Below, piece by piece: positions 25,570 to 37,774 of a DNA stretch of 64,000 bases; positions within the stretch are counted from its first letter, which is position 1, and each line of letters starts with the position of its first letter. Source of the stretch: Beta vulgaris subsp. vulgaris (taxonomy: Eukaryota; Streptophyta; Magnoliopsida; Caryophyllales; Amaranthaceae); NCBI RefSeq assembly GCF_026745355.1, contig NC_079206.1, positions 20,050,392 to 20,114,391 on the forward strand. Reading direction: 5' to 3'. The notes under the pieces were generated by a model. The model saw only the letters and a program-made list of their open reading frames with translations, ran no database searches and was not told where the DNA came from. The position numbers and the translations under genes are program-made.

Positions 25570-25825
25570 CTTCCTCCGTTTAGAAATAGTTGCACCATTT
25601 GCATAGTATTCACTATTCACATCTTGCACTTCGATTGTCTTGGTGATTGATATTTTAGGAAAAACAAAGTCATATGAAATCTTGTTAGATTCGTATCAAT
25701 GTATATTATTTTAATATCAACTTTTATAATTTTACTTACTGATAATTAGAGATATTAATGTTTGAAATAATACATTGGCAAACGTGAAAACATGAAATGG
25801 TGCAATTATTTTTAAAAGGAGGTAG
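25570..25825 (+). mobile_element. Stowaway-like MITE (second family, inverted core)
   Basis: CTTCCTCCGTTTAGAAATAG and CAATTATTTTTAAAAGGAGG, TA on both sides. The core reads in the opposite direction to the other copies (AAAGTCATATGAAATCTTG). Confidence 0.8.
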
Positions 25826-26020
25826 TATAGAACGGAGAGATACAAATAACATTGATATATAAATAACACAGCATGTATTACAAAAAAACAACTAATATTG
25901 CATTGTATTCATGTCTGTTGCCTTCTGGCAGCAAATAGAACATAATCTTGATGCACAACAGAAACTATTATGTATTTACAGATTACACACAGCTTAACCG
26001 GATTGAAGGTAATGCAATAT

Positions 26021-26115
26021 ACTTCATCCATTTTTTAATAGGTAAGTCACTTCTCCATTTTATGTGAAAGCTTTTTAGGAGAAATAACTCACTTAATGAA
26101 AAATGGAGGAAGTAA
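26021..26115. mobile_element. Very short MITE-like inverted repeat
   Basis: About 95 bp: TACTTCATCCATTTTTTAAT at left and AATGAAAAATGGAGGAAGTA at right. Confidence 0.6.
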
Positions 26116-26246
26116 TAAACAAACACTAATAGTTTGATACCAACTACTAATGCATCATTCAGGATATTTTACAAATTACAACAATAAGAAAATTGTATTG
26201 AGGCCTGATTGAACTTGAACAGCCTGATTGAACTTGAACAATTTAA

Positions 26247-26450
26247 ACTTTACTGGACCTGATCAGCCTCAAACCTTCTTTCCAAAATTGAAGTATTAAA
26301 CGAGCCACAAAAACTTGTCTTTCTTTACTATTGTTTTTTAATATTGTAAGACAACATACCTTAGAGCTTAAGGCAAGCGGTGAAGAATTCTCGACACCCT
26401 GACATAGGTATGGATACTTCGGCACTTTACTGGACCTGATCAGCCTCAAA
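26247..26450. repeat. 27-bp direct repeats about 150 bp apart
   Basis: A 27-bp sequence (ACTTTACTGG...CAGCCTCAAA) occurs at 26247-26273 and 26424-26450. Just left, GCCTGATTGAACTTGAACA is repeated in tandem at 26204-26240. Confidence 0.85.
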
Positions 26451-27569
26451 ACTAGATAAGTCAAACACTTAGACATGTGCCGATGTCGAGCAACATAGCA
26501 TCAGCTCGTTTCTACCCATCATCATCATCTGCTTCTCTAGATGATGAACCTCACCATCAGACGGCCACCAAGAAGCGTCTCAAGGAAACCCCACTCTTCT
26601 GTTTAGGCTCTTCTTAACAAGTCCAAGTTTCAAGGACTTGCTATTCATCCCCTTCAATAGTCCTTAAGAGTCCCAGTAGTTGGTTGAACATAAGTTGTTG
26701 CTCCCAAAATCGACTCCTTTAGCACCTCACCATTGCAAAAAACACTAACCTGTATGTCAAAGCCGAAGGGATTCCGCTCGTCATGATACATAAGGTAAGG
26801 ACTTTCGGTGAAGAAGCATCTTCAAAAGAAACCGGAAAACTAGGGAACATTTAAAATAAAATGGACCCTAAGATAAATTTGATTTCACTAATGCAAAACA
26901 AAGAGTTCTCCAAATTAAGGTGCCTAGCATCTCTAAGGCACAATTCTGCCGGTGCTCCTAACCCATCTCTCAAAAATGAAGGTAAGATAAGAAAATCAAT
27001 ATCAGAATTAGAAGTCCATAGAGTGATAACACAAGGGAAACATCAAGACATATTTTGACAGTATATGCAGATTACGTAGAAATATATTGTTGTGCAAGGG
27101 TGAAGCTGATTCTAATTGTGAGAGATCTCAATATTCTCAAGCAAAAAGATAATTCAGCTCTCATTAATTTACTGAATTGTAAGAATTCCTCCCAAGGTCA
27201 AAGATAGATTTATAGTCGTTAGAGAAGCCCAATCAACATTCATTCCAGTTTTTTTTACTCTTATACACATAATGTCTACGAATGAAGTAAATAACCAAAA
27301 ATTCTTTGGTCCCTGATCCAAATTAAGAGAAGCCAATTAAACTCGAGCATTAACAGCTCAACTAGGATTAAAGTACAGAATTTCAAGTTGTATCGACTAT
27401 CAGGTTAGGTGGATAGCAGGTCATGTATATTAGAAAAATATAAAAAGGTTACCTTCGACTTGGTGCCTTTGAGTATGCATAAGAGCAGTTTCAGGTTGTT
27501 CATCTCCTTTTTGTTCTAATAGTTTAATTGCATTCAGACATCAACTACTATTGTGGCAAGGCAAGGAAA

Positions 27570-29273
27570 TCATCTATCGTCTTCTTTTGCTTGAGATAAT
27601 ACATTGTAAACTAAATTAGATGGCTTGAGACCTAAGCTCACCATCTCTTCAACTAGTGCTTCAGCTTCTTTCAACTTCCCGTCTTTACAGAGGACGTGAA
27701 CAGTTGAACAGTAGGTACCAACATTTGGAACCAACCCACACTTCCTCATGTCTCTCATCAACCTAAATGCCCTGTAAGAACTCCCCTCTTTGCAGTAACC
27801 ATTAATCATCATATTGTAAATCACATCACTTGGATGTAAATGCATATTCTCCATTGACTTGAACAGCTTTGATGCTTCTAACATCTTACCCATGCTACAC
27901 CATCCATTAATCAAGGAACCAATAGTGTAAACATCAGGTGCCAATCCGGCCTTCTCCATTGAATGATACATCTCTAATGCCTTCTCCATGTTACCAGATC
28001 GAACCAATCCATCCATTAGAATTGTATATGTTACTTTAGATGCAGTGATACCTCGCTCTTCCATCTCCCTGACTAAATTGGTAGCTCGGTTGGAATGTCC
28101 AGCTCTAGAGAAACCTGAAATCAGAGTATTATACGTCACTAAAGATGGCATTTGACCATCCAACTTCATTTGACCAAATAAACTCATAGCCTTGCCTAAC
28201 TTCCCAATGTTACAGAATCCATCAATTAGAGTGTTATAGGTGATCAAATTTGGACTTAGACCATAGTTTCTCATCTGTGTCACCAGGTTCTCAGCCTCCC
28301 ATGGATTCTTCTCCTTGCACAAGCCACTAATCAATATATTGTAGGTCACAATGTTGCAAGCCAAACCTCGCTCACGCATTTCATCAAACAGCAGGAAGGC
28401 TCTACCTAACAATCCGCCGTTACAATGCTCATTCATCATGCAGTTGTATGTATAAGTATTAGGCAAAATCCCACAGGCCATCATCTTCTCATACAATTGA
28501 AATCCTTCTTTCTTAAGCCCTTTCTTAAAGAAGCCGTTCATTAAAATAGTGTAAGTATGCTGATTAGCAACCAGTCCCAGTTCCCCCATCTTGCAGAACA
28601 ATTCCTTTGCTTTATCAATATCACCATTTTTACAACACCCATCAATCAAAGTAGTATAAATAATAACATTTGGAGACATACCGACATCTTTTAATCTATA
28701 AAAGACATCAAAAGCCCTTTCCAATTCATTTCCTTGACAAAACCCCTTTACCATAATCCCAAAACTATACACATCCAACTCAACCTTGCTCTTGAATTCA
28801 TCAAAAACCCACCAAGCCTTATCAAGATTACTGCTTTCTAAAAGAAGAATCAACAACGAATTAAACAAATTCGACGTCGGTACAGAACCCTGATTGATCA
28901 TCTCGATGAAAGAATTCAAAGCTTCTTCAGGCAATTTGGCTTGAACATAAGCATTTAAAATAATTTCTTGGAGAAGAACACAAATGGGGTGTGAAATTGG
29001 GTAATTCTTGGTGAAAATTTGAACAAGTGAAGAGTAATTCAATGGTGAAGGCGATTTAATCCTACCAGAAAGTAGTTGAAGTGTAAAAGACTGAGCTTGG
29101 GGTAAAAAATTGCAACTAATTAGAAAATGTAGAAGCAAATAAATGGACTGATGGGTGTGCTCTAATTCATGAAGAACTGAAGACCTAAACAAAAATAATG
29201 TTTTTACCGGTGGGTTTTTCACCAATTTTTGCATCAACAACATACATTGGGTTGTTGTTCTTGACATTTGCAT
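27570..29273 (-). CDS. P-type pentatricopeptide repeat protein, 567 aa, ABO8/At4g11690-like
   Basis: A single uninterrupted exon of 567 codons on the minus strand. From residue about 167 to 551 it holds eleven consecutive 35-residue PPR units (for example those containing YTTLIDGCCKNGD, YNTLIDGFCNIGK and YNMMINGYCKEGSS), preceded by one or two degenerate units. There is no E, E+ or DYW extension, so it is P-class; such proteins bind organellar RNA one base per repeat and act in splicing, stabilisation or translation. The N-terminus (MQMSRTTTQ..., few acidic residues, several Arg/Lys) suits a mitochondrial presequence. Repeat wording and total length resemble Arabidopsis At4g11690 (ABO8, mitochondrial nad4 intron splicing) as I remember it; this assignment needs a reciprocal search. 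No frameshifts are seen. It is transcribed towards the CSLD gene. Confidence 0.9.
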   Translation of the reverse strand: MQMSRTTTQCMLLMQKLVKNPPVKTLFLFRSSVLHELEHTHQSIYLLLHFLISCNFLPQAQSFTLQLLSGRIKSPSPLNYSSLVQIFTKNYPISHPICVLLQEIILNAYVQAKLPEEALNSFIEMINQGSVPTSNLFNSLLILLLESSNLDKAWWVFDEFKSKVELDVYSFGIMVKGFCQGNELERAFDVFYRLKDVGMSPNVIIYTTLIDGCCKNGDIDKAKELFCKMGELGLVANQHTYTILMNGFFKKGLKKEGFQLYEKMMACGILPNTYTYNCMMNEHCNGGLLGRAFLLFDEMRERGLACNIVTYNILISGLCKEKNPWEAENLVTQMRNYGLSPNLITYNTLIDGFCNIGKLGKAMSLFGQMKLDGQMPSLVTYNTLISGFSRAGHSNRATNLVREMEERGITASKVTYTILMDGLVRSGNMEKALEMYHSMEKAGLAPDVYTIGSLINGWCSMGKMLEASKLFKSMENMHLHPSDVIYNMMINGYCKEGSSYRAFRLMRDMRKCGLVPNVGTYCSTVHVLCKDGKLKEAEALVEEMVSLGLKPSNLVYNVLSQAKEDDR

Positions 29274-29659
29274 TACTACTCTGATTTGCAGTATAAATTA
29301 AACAACCCACTAATAACTTCAACATATTGAGGATAGATATAAGTTCCCATAACATAAAACATTCAAAATTACTAGAAAGATATCAAACATATACACTGAG
29401 ATAAGCAAGGGATCAAAGGGGAAAATACCAGTTATGTAAATGCAGAGGTATTCGCAGTTGCAAAGGGTTTCTGGAATCAGGTATCAACTCTGAAGCTGCT
29501 CATATTTAGACGGGCCATAAAAAAGGGGCTGAATGCGTAAAAAGAGAGTAGCAACCTTATTAGATGACTAAGCCCACAAAACAATTGAAAAGAGTCACGA
29601 CTCATGGATAAGGGGCTTCTGTATCTATTTGGGGAATGTAAAGAGTCACAACTCACAAC

Positions 29660-30164
29660 TAGAGATGTTTATTGAGCGAGTCGGGAATGAGCTGATTTGT
29701 GCTCGATTCGACTCGTTAATATATCGAGTCGAACCATCTCTTAGTGGGTTTGAAATTCTCTGGCTCGACTCGAACTCGTTAAGGTTTTAAGTCGAGTTCG
29801 AGTTGCTCGCGAATAGATATACTTGATTAATTTTCCTATATTATTCACAAGAAAGTTTCCACTATTTGGTTTACTAATCTATTGTCTTATGTATTTGATG
29901 TAAAGTTCTTAATCTTGATAGTCATTTTAAGTAACTTATAAATAAGTAATATAATATTTTATCCTAAAAATAGTTAAAATTTGAAATACTGTAATATTTA
30001 TAATGATGAAAAATTTATCGAGCAGCTCACCAGTTTATATCAATTCAATTGTATGCTAGCTCAACTCAACTTGTTAATGTATCAAGTTGTTTGAGCTCGA
30101 GTCGAGCGTTGACTGAGTCGAGTTCGAGTTGATCACGAGTTGCTCAACTCAATTAATACCTCCA
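29660..30164. mobile_element. hAT-type element filled with GAGTCGAG repeats
   Basis: Ends TAGAGATGTTTATTGAG and CTCAATTAATACCTCCA; flanks CTCACAAC (29652-29659) and GTCACAAC (30165-30172) agree in 7 of 8 bases. The interior consists of CTCGACTCG-like repeats at both ends with an AT-rich centre. Confidence 0.75.
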
Positions 30165-30261
30165 GTCACAACTGTTAATAATATATCTAAACGTGAAGAA
30201 CCAACCCTAAAAAGCAACGTCCAACTCCAAGATTTTACCTGCCAATCTAACTAACAATCAT

Positions 30262-30361
30262 ACTTCCTTTGTTTAGAAATAAATGAAACACATCTCTCGA
30301 AATGATATCACTGTCTCACATAAAAAAGAAGTGTTTCACTTATTTCAGAGAGGATGAAGTA
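30262..30361. mobile_element. Very short MITE-like inverted repeat
   Basis: About 100 bp: ACTTCCTTTGTTTAGAAATA at left and GAGAGGATGAAGTA at right, with AAACAC / GTGTTTCACTTATTTC pairing inside. Confidence 0.6.
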
Positions 30362-30888
30362 TGTTTGTATTTCATTTGGCTAGTAACTCAGATTTAGGTT
30401 AGTTGTTTACTTGTTTAGGAGTAGACATGAATGGATATAGAGATTATTGCTCAATAGTTAACCTTAACGATTTAAAGTGTAATGGTTAATCAAACGGACT
30501 ATTGAGATTGAACAAATTTGGTCAACTTAGAAAAAAGATTCTGAAACAATTAAGTAATGTGAAAATGATAGTAATAATATATACATATAGATATGAGAAT
30601 CATGTGGGAGTCCATGGTTGGAGCTCCCACCTTCCAACCTAATAGTCAGGAGTTCGACTCTCATCAACTCCATATTGGGAGCGTTTGTTGTAGAAATCTA
30701 AACATGGATACAGGTTTAGAGAGAGAAAGAGAAGAGAAGAATTATTATTGAGAGAAGAGTTAACTCAATACATCAGAAGAATAGAAAGAGAAAGTTACAG
30801 CTTATATACTGTGCTTATAACAAACTCTTAACTAACTCCTAACTGATTTTATTATATTACAAGAATGAATAACTCCTATACTCCCCCT

Positions 30889-31791
30889 TCAAGCTGGACC
30901 TTTAGAAATAAGTCCAAGCTTGGCAGATAAAAGATTGTGCTGAGAAGAAGCAAGAGGCTTTGTAAGTAAGTCTGCAAGCTGATTTTTACTTGAAACATGA
31001 GCTGTTTGAATGAAACCAGACTCTACTTGCTCACGTACATAGTGCATATCTCTCTTTATGTGCTTGGTTTTCTCATGGAACATTAGATTTTGAGCCAAGT
31101 GTTCTGCAGAAGTGTTGTCACAGTTGAGAGTCACTAGAAGAGGAATTACAACCTGAAGATCTTCTAATAAACCTTGTATCCACACAAGTTCACTAGCTGT
31201 TGCTGACATACTTCTGTATTCAGCCTCAGCAGAGGATTTGCTTACACTTTGTTGTTTCTTGGTCTTCCAAGAAATCAAATTTGAGCCAAGAAAAGTAGCA
31301 TAAGCACTGAGAGACCTACTGCTATACTGGCACGAGCTCCAATCAGCATCACTATATGCAAGGACTGTAAAATCAGAGTGAGCTGAGTACCATAAACCAG
31401 AATCTAAGGTGCCCTTTAAGTATTTAAGCACATGAAGCACAGCTCTTAAGTGTGGCACCCTTGGAGAATGAACAAATTGGTTGAGGTGTTGCACACAATA
31501 AGATAAGTCTGGCCTTGTAATACCCAGATACAACAATTTTCCAACAAGTCTTCTGTATATCTCAGGTTCAGTAAGCAAATCTCCATCATCAATAAACAAT
31601 TTCAAACCACAAGGAAGAGGAGCAGAAACAACAGTGCAATCTGTCATACCAGCATCATGTAGCAGATCTTTGATGTATTTTCTTTGACCAAGAAAAATAC
31701 CAGTGGCATCTCTATATACTTCAATACCCAGAAAGTAAGTTAAGGAACCAAGATCCTTGATAGTAAAGGTTTGATCTAAGGCAAGTTTCAC
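30889..31791 (-). pseudogene. Copia 1 reverse transcriptase C-terminus and RNase H
   Basis: A 300-codon open stretch: FTIKDLGSLTYFLGIEV (RT connection), TRPDLSYCVQHLNQF, then RNase H with AYSDADWSSC, SKSSAEAEYRSM and DNTSAEHLAQN. It ends about 10 bp before the polypurine tract. This is the longest intact piece of the element. Confidence 0.88.
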
Positions 31792-32666
31792 GCTTCAATT
31801 TGAGACATATTAGTGCCAGTAACTAATATATCATCAACATAGACTAAAATCACTAAAAACTCTCCTTCCTGAGTTCTAGTAAATAAAGATAGTCTTGCTT
31901 TGATTGCTGGAAATTCAAAGTTTTAAGAATTTACTTAACTCCTTGTTCCACTGGCGAGATGCCTGTTTTAACCCATAGAGAGATCTTTTAAGCTTGCAGA
32001 CTTCTCCTGTCTTAGCTTTAGTATATCCAGAAGGTGGAGTCATGCTTCTTCATCAATAAAGCCATGTAAGAAGGCATTATTGACGTCTAGTTGACATAAA
32101 TGCCAACCCTTCATGGCAGCCAATGCAATAACAGTTCTTACAGTTGCTAGTTTAGCAACAGGTGAAAAAGTTTGGTTAAAATCTTCACCCTCAACTTGTT
32201 GGTACCCAATAGCAACCAACCTAGCTTTATACCTCTCTATAGAACCATCTGGATTAAGTTTTATTTTGTAAACCCATTTAGAACCTATAGCCTTCTTATC
32301 CTTAGGAAGTTGAGTAAGCTCCCATGTTTCATTTTGTTCAAGAGCAGAAATCTCCTTGTTCATAGCAATAACCCAGTTTGCATCATGTTTAGCCTGATGG
32401 TAATGTTTAGGTTCAACAGGAGAGGAACTCACAGAGAAAGAAATAGAATCAGTAGAAGTGACTGGAGATAAATTAGAAGTATGTCTATGAGGCAGATAAC
32501 CTCCCACAAAACCTTGTAATACAATGGAAGGTTTAATAGTTCTGGCAGAATGTCTAGGAACAATAGCAGGATGTGGATCAGTAAAAGGAAGTTGAGAATG
32601 ACAATGATGTGAGGAATCAGGTGTAGGATAAGAAGTAGGAGTTGTAAAAAGAAGAAGGAGGAACAT
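31792..32666 (-). pseudogene. Copia 1 reverse transcriptase, frameshifted
   Basis: Open from 32666 to 32040 with KAIGSKWVYKIKLNPDGS, VARLVAIGYQQ-type sequence and QLDVNNAFLHG, typical of Copia RVT_2. The YVDD polymerase motif is readable at about 31828-31842, after a frame change near 32040. A single-base loss near 31793 separates it from the RNase H part. Confidence 0.82.
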
Positions 32667-32992
32667 TAGATGTAGTGAGACTGGGAGAAATATTATCTAG
32701 AAAAGTTATCAGAAGATGAAGGAGACCTTGAATAGAATCTCGAGAAGAAGTGGAAGGATTATGAGAGCAAGATGGTTGTTCATAACCAAATTGAACCATC
32801 TGAGTAAGGATATTTTGAGAAGAAGTAGCAGGAGGGTTAGAAAGTTTATATGGGAAAATGGTTTCAAAAAAAATAACATCTCGAGACACAAAAGTTTGAT
32901 GTGTGTCAAGATCATATAGTTTGAAGGCTTTGTATCCAGAAGGATACCCAATGAACAAGCATCTTCTTGTCCTTGAATCAAATTTATCCTTC

Positions 32993-33772
32993 TTAACATG
33001 ATTTTATAGCAAAACACAGAGAACCAAATACTCTAAGAGTATCATAAACAGGAGGGGAATCAAACATTACCTCAAAAGGAGACTGCCAGTTCAGTATCTT
33101 GCAAGGAAGTTTATTTATTAAATGAGTTGCAGTAAGTATGCACTCACCCCAAAACTTCTTAGGAAGGCCTGCTTGAAACCTCAAAGCCCTGGCAATTTCA
33201 AGAAGACTCCTATGTTTCCTCTCCACCCTGCCATTTTGTTGAGGAACATAGGGGGCACTTCTTTCATGTACTATCCCTCGCTAGCAAACATGAGTTTACA
33301 AGAATCTTTAACAATCTCTGTCCCATTATCAGTTCTTATCCTTTTTACCTTCTTACCAAACTGTGTTTCTACCATGCATAAGAAATCTGCTACAACTTTT
33401 TCAACTTGCAGCTTATTATGTAAAAGATAAGTCCATGTAATTCTGCTATGATCATCAAGAACAGTGAGAAAATAAGAAGCTCCATCCAAGTTTCTAACTC
33501 TATATGCTCCCCAAAATCCATATGTATCAACTCAAAGCATTCAAGAGCTCTGTTAAAATTCTTTGTGAAAGGAAATTATGATGTTTAGAGTGAAGACATA
33601 CACCACAATTGTATTCAGTGAGACCTTGACACCAATCAGCATTTACAAATTTCATTTTGGACAAAGAAGGATGTCCTAATCTAGCATGAAGAAGATCTAA
33701 ATGATGTTTAGAATCAATCTTTGGTTTAAGCATGCTAATAGCTGTTTTATTTGGCAAGGTATGTACATGCAC
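32993..33772 (-). pseudogene. Copia 1 integrase, three broken pieces
   Basis: Piece 33527-33772 carries the gag-pre-integrase zinc-binding region (HARLGHPS ... CGVCLHSKHH). Piece 33271-33489 carries the catalytic core (DGASYFLTVLDDHSRITW, RTDNGTEI). Piece 32993-33226 carries MERKHRSLLEIARALRFQAG from the core C-terminus. The pieces are in different frames or separated by stops, so no intact integrase can be made. Confidence 0.82.
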
Positions 33773-34091
33773 ATTCTCACCACATTATGTACATGTTCTA
33801 CTGTGTGACAACCTACAGATTCTCAGCATTACCTTGACTCTTGTATTCTGCACCAGATAGTATAAACCATGAATCTTTTTCCCAGCACCAAGCAGCAGAG
33901 AACTAGAAGGGTCCTGTAAAAGATATCCATCTCTGGTAAACTTCACTTGATATCAGTGTTCAATCAGCTTGCCAATAGACAACAAGTTGTGTCTAAATTC
34001 TTTAACCAGTAAACATCATAGAGCACCAATTTATCATTCAAAACCACATCTCCCATGATTTCAACATTAATCTGAGTTCCATTAGGCAAAC

Positions 34092-34373
34092 CTACTTAAT
34101 AGGTTTAGTGAGAACTCTTTTATTTGACAATATGTTCTCATCATATGTCATATGATCACAAGCTCCTGAGTCTACAATCCATATACATTCATGTTTCATT
34201 TTGCTAACAGTACAATTAAAGGAATGAGAAATTGTACCTGCAAAATTAGCATAAGAACAAGTGGCCTCACTAACAGCACCACCTTGTTGTTGTTTGCCTT
34301 TCATTGCCTTCATTACTTCTTGACATATGGTGTTCAACATATCATTGTTGATCATGTCAGATGCACCAACCAC
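34092..34373 (-). pseudogene. Copia 1 protease region
   Basis: Contains IWIVDSGACDHMT, the DSG(A/T) aspartic-protease active-site motif of Copia elements, in a 93-codon open stretch. It continues the gag-pol polyprotein after the break near 34455 and is cut off by a stop at 34092. Confidence 0.8.
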
Positions 34374-34390
34374 ATCATCCAGAGGACTGT

Positions 34391-35415
34391 CTAATTCTTT
34401 ATCAGCAGAACAGACATTAGCAGCAAATCTTCCTCCATGAGAACCTTTAGAAGCCTTGATGAATTGTACCAGTCAGGGTACCCAATGATTTTAAAGCATT
34501 GATCAACAGTATGTCCTTTCCCTTTGCAATGAGTACATACTTTATTCAATTTCTCCTTCTTTAAATCTCTCCAATCCTTCCTTCCTTGCCCAACTCCAGT
34601 ATGAACCTTAGAAAACTGTCCAGGTCTATATGATTGTGCAGCCATAGCACTACTGCTCATAGCACTACTCTCTGCAGCAACTACATTCATCTCCTTCTGT
34701 TTCTCTATTTGTTGAGTAATAGAGAAAACTCTATTGATACTAGGCAAGGGATCCATGGATAGCACATTAGTCACAGTACTGTCAAATCCTCCATTCAGAC
34801 CTAACAAGAATTTCATCATCTTGTCTTCTTCTTCAAATTCTGTCATCTTTTTCAAAAACATACAACTACATTTGTTTAACGCACCACAACTACATGTAGG
34901 AAAAGACCTTAGGTTCTGCATTTCATCCCACAACTTCTTTAATTTGCCATAATAAGTAACAATGGTCATTTCTCCTGAGTAAGCTGATCGATTTCTTTCT
35001 TTAACTGAAAGATTAATGGACCATTGGATTGTCCAAATCTTTCAGTTAATTCTCTCCATAACTCCACAGCAGTATCAATGTAACCAAAATCATCAGCCAA
35101 TTCACTATTCATAGAACTTAAAATCCAGCTAATAACCATAAAATCAGCTCGTTTCCATTTAGGATAATCTTGATGATTTTCAGCAGGTTTTAAGATTTTT
35201 CCATTGATAAAACCTTCTTTGTTTTTAGCTATTAAAGCACGTTTCACATTTCGACTCCATCGAATAAAATTCGCACCATTAAAGACAGTAGCAACTAATG
35301 AAGAAGTCGGATTATCAGAGTTGGCAACAAAATAAGGATCAAAATTACCTCCATTGATCAATTGCGAAGAATTATTCGGAGGTGTCTCACTTGTATTTAC
35401 ATCTTCAATCGCCAT
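34391..35415 (-). pseudogene. Copia 1 gag, frameshifted
   Basis: Starts at the ATG at 35415 (MAIEDVNTSE). The N-terminal Copia gag region includes WSRNVKRALIAKNKEGF. The frame breaks at an overlapping ATGA at about 34967 and resumes one frame over as MTIVTYYGKLKKLWDEM. A CCHC zinc knuckle, CTHCKGKGHTVDQC, follows (Cys-x2-Cys-x4-His-x4-Cys), then a second frame change near 34455. Gag forms the virus-like particle and binds element RNA. Confidence 0.85.
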
Positions 35416-36149
35416 AATTGACAGAAAGAATTACTCAATTTTGTTGTAAGAATTGCGCAAGAAATTTCACAATTGTAAGAAATTTCGCAACGATTCACAA
35501 CAAATATGCAGAATTATCAGAAGATAATCTTCAAGAACCTCAATCTCAGAATGAGATTAGAGCTCTGATACCATGTAGAAATCTAAACATGGATACAGGT
35601 TTAGAGAGAGGAAAGAAGAGAAGAATTATTATTGAGAGAGAAGTTAACTCAATACATCAGAAGAATAGAAAGAGAAAGTTACAGCTTATATACTGTGCTT
35701 ATAACAAACTCTTAACTAACTCCTAACTGATTTTATTATATTACAAGAATGAATAACTCCTATTTTTGTGTTTATATTTGCTTTTGGGTATAAATCCCCA
35801 GTTTTCAGTCTCTGTACCGAATAAAAAAAATATATAAAGAAAAAAGAATTCAAGGGTATTCTATTTTTTTTTTGAGGGGAATTCAAGGGTATTCTACGCG
35901 CCACTAAATGTGCGTGTCACAATTTTTTAAAAATTATATTAGGAAATTTTTACAAAGATAAGTAAAAGTAGAGATCTATTTTGAATAAACAATCAAAGAA
36001 TAATATTATAGTAAATTGAGCTATACTCCTATCAGGGTGTGTTAAAAAATATGCTTCATATTGGATTCACTTATCATATAGCAATACCAAGTATAACAAT
36101 GAATTTGTAGATGAATAGATATATTAATTTATTTATTTTAATAATACTA

Positions 36150-36416
36150 CTTTTCGTCTTTCTCCGTTATTTATTAATTGCAACAACTGGATTTTTACAC
36201 TATTTATTCACACGAAATCCTATCATCATCAATTGTCTTTTACGTAAAAAAAAATATTGTTATGTAGGGTCCTTTTAGATTCGTATCGATATATTTACTT
36301 CCAATATATCAACTTTTTATTAATTTTTACTAAAAGATAACTAAAGATATATGATTAAAGTTGTGTATTCGTAAACGTGAAAACTTAAATATTGTAATTA
36401 ATAAAGGATGGAGTAA
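36150..36416 (-). mobile_element. Stowaway-like MITE, diverged
   Basis: Left CTTTTCGTCTTTCTCCGTTA and right TAATAAAGGATGGAGTAAG. Internal GGGTCCTTTTAGATTCG matches the inverted family core. Confidence 0.6.
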
Positions 36417-37039
36417 GTAAATAATTGCAACAATATATTATAACAATTATGAATTATAATTGAAAAGAAATGTAATAATACGACAGCTTGACAATAATAT
36501 ATTTGTACTTTAGTCAATCCATAGCGTAATTCTAAAAACTAGAAAAATAGTAAAACATGGTTTTTTGAATAAAATGAAAATGTAAATGAAAACAAACTTA
36601 TTATGTGCACTATTGGAGAAAATTTTGCCGGCTTTATGGATAATTTATTTACTAGAGATAGACATGTAGACTAATACGTGGAATTAACTTATCAAATTCA
36701 AAAATTCGTTAATTTTTTTTAATTATCTTTAGTGAATAATATACTCTTGGTTAAATATATTCATTTCAATGCTAAATGGACAGTCACGACACATGAGTTA
36801 CAGAGTATAAAACTAGTAGAGAATGTCAAATTCTTCTTCCTTAATCTAATCAACCTCGATTTGATAAGGTAGTTGTTTCTTGTCTCCCCACTTTTCAAAA
36901 GAACAATGATTTTTTCTTGCATCTCCTCTTGTGAGAAAAGAAAGGAATTTTCCTTAAAAACAAAAAAAAAGGAAGGAAAATTTACAGTCGTTGTAACTTG
37001 TCATGTAAGAGAGGATAAGTATTGCTAGTAGTTTTTTAC

Positions 37040-37173
37040 GAAATTTTGTTTAGGATTCTAAAAATTCTATAGTAAACTAGTACTGTAGTTCACTATAAAA
37101 GGCCATGAAATTTTGTTTAGGATTCTAAAAATTATATAGTAAACTAGTACTGTAGTTCACTATAAAAGGCCAT
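37040..37173. repeat. 67-bp tandem duplication
   Basis: 37040-37106 is repeated at 37107-37173 with one or two differences (ATTCTATAG / ATTATATAG). It ends 19 bp before the MULE-type element. Confidence 0.92.
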
Positions 37174-37192
37174 GTAAGTATAAAAATTTATT

Positions 37193-37703
37193 GGATTTTT
37201 TGTCCCAAACTACCTTTAACTTTTATGTTTTTGCGAGAAACTACTTTATAAAAAAATTGTTGTCCAAACTACCTTACTTTTACCATTTGTTGTTGACATA
37301 CCTTAGCCGATTTCCGACGTTGACTTTTGTTTTTCCGCTTTTTATGTCACATTATATCACTTGACCTCTTCAAACCCTTTTTTTAATTTTCCCCACCCTA
37401 ATTTCCTGATTTTCCGTGTGCGCGCGCTCTCCCCTCATATCTATGTGACACTTTGTACCACCAATCCACCATTAAATTCCTCTTTTACTTAAACTAAAAT
37501 TGAAACAATCACCCTCCTCAATTCCCACAATGGTAATTTTGTTTTTCCCACAATTTTAACTGAAAAAACAAAAGTCAATGCCGAAACCGCATAAGTAACC
37601 GTATACAACAAAATTGTAAAGTAAGTATTTAGACAACAATTTTTTTATAAGGTAGTTTCTCGCAAAAACTTGAAAGTTAAAGATAGTTTGGGACAAAAAA
37701 TCC
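37193..37703. mobile_element. MULE-type MITE with perfect 9-bp target duplication
   Basis: Long inverted repeats of about 90 bp begin GGATTTTTTGTCCCAAACT and pair with the right end; AAATTTATT is duplicated exactly at 37184-37192 and 37704-37712. A 9-bp duplication with long terminal repeats is diagnostic of Mutator-like elements. The 511-bp element has no coding. Confidence 0.9.
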
Positions 37704-37774
37704 AAATTTATTTGTCAAATAATTTTTTTGGGTCATTGTAACTTGTAAATATATAAATAGAATTGATAAACTAA

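Larger units (their letters stand above)
25829..27569. other. Intergenic; unrecognised, somewhat G/C-richer block at 26470-27060
   Basis: 26490-26600 is G/C-richer, with CATCATCATC and a readable but short frame; 26861-27058 is open for 65 codons. No domain recognised; possibly a decayed gene fragment. Confidence 0.4.
30689..35763 (-). mobile_element. Ty1/Copia retrotransposon 1, full length but coding-defective
   Basis: The LTRs are about 190 bp, 30689-30879 (3' LTR) and 35574-35763 (5' LTR), differing at only a few positions and so fairly young. Beside the 5' LTR is TGGTATCAGAGC, the initiator tRNA-Met primer site; beside the 3' LTR is the polypurine tract AAGGGGGAGT. On the minus strand the order is gag, protease, integrase, reverse transcriptase, RNase H, as in Copia elements. 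Every domain is interrupted by frameshifts or stops. Flanking 5-mers (TTTGT / TTTTG) suggest an imperfect target duplication. Confidence 0.93.

Noticed and set aside
30600..30688. tRNA-like GGAGTTCGACTCTC suggesting a SINE next to Copia 1
   Set aside because: Box B resemblance only; no A-tail or target duplication found.
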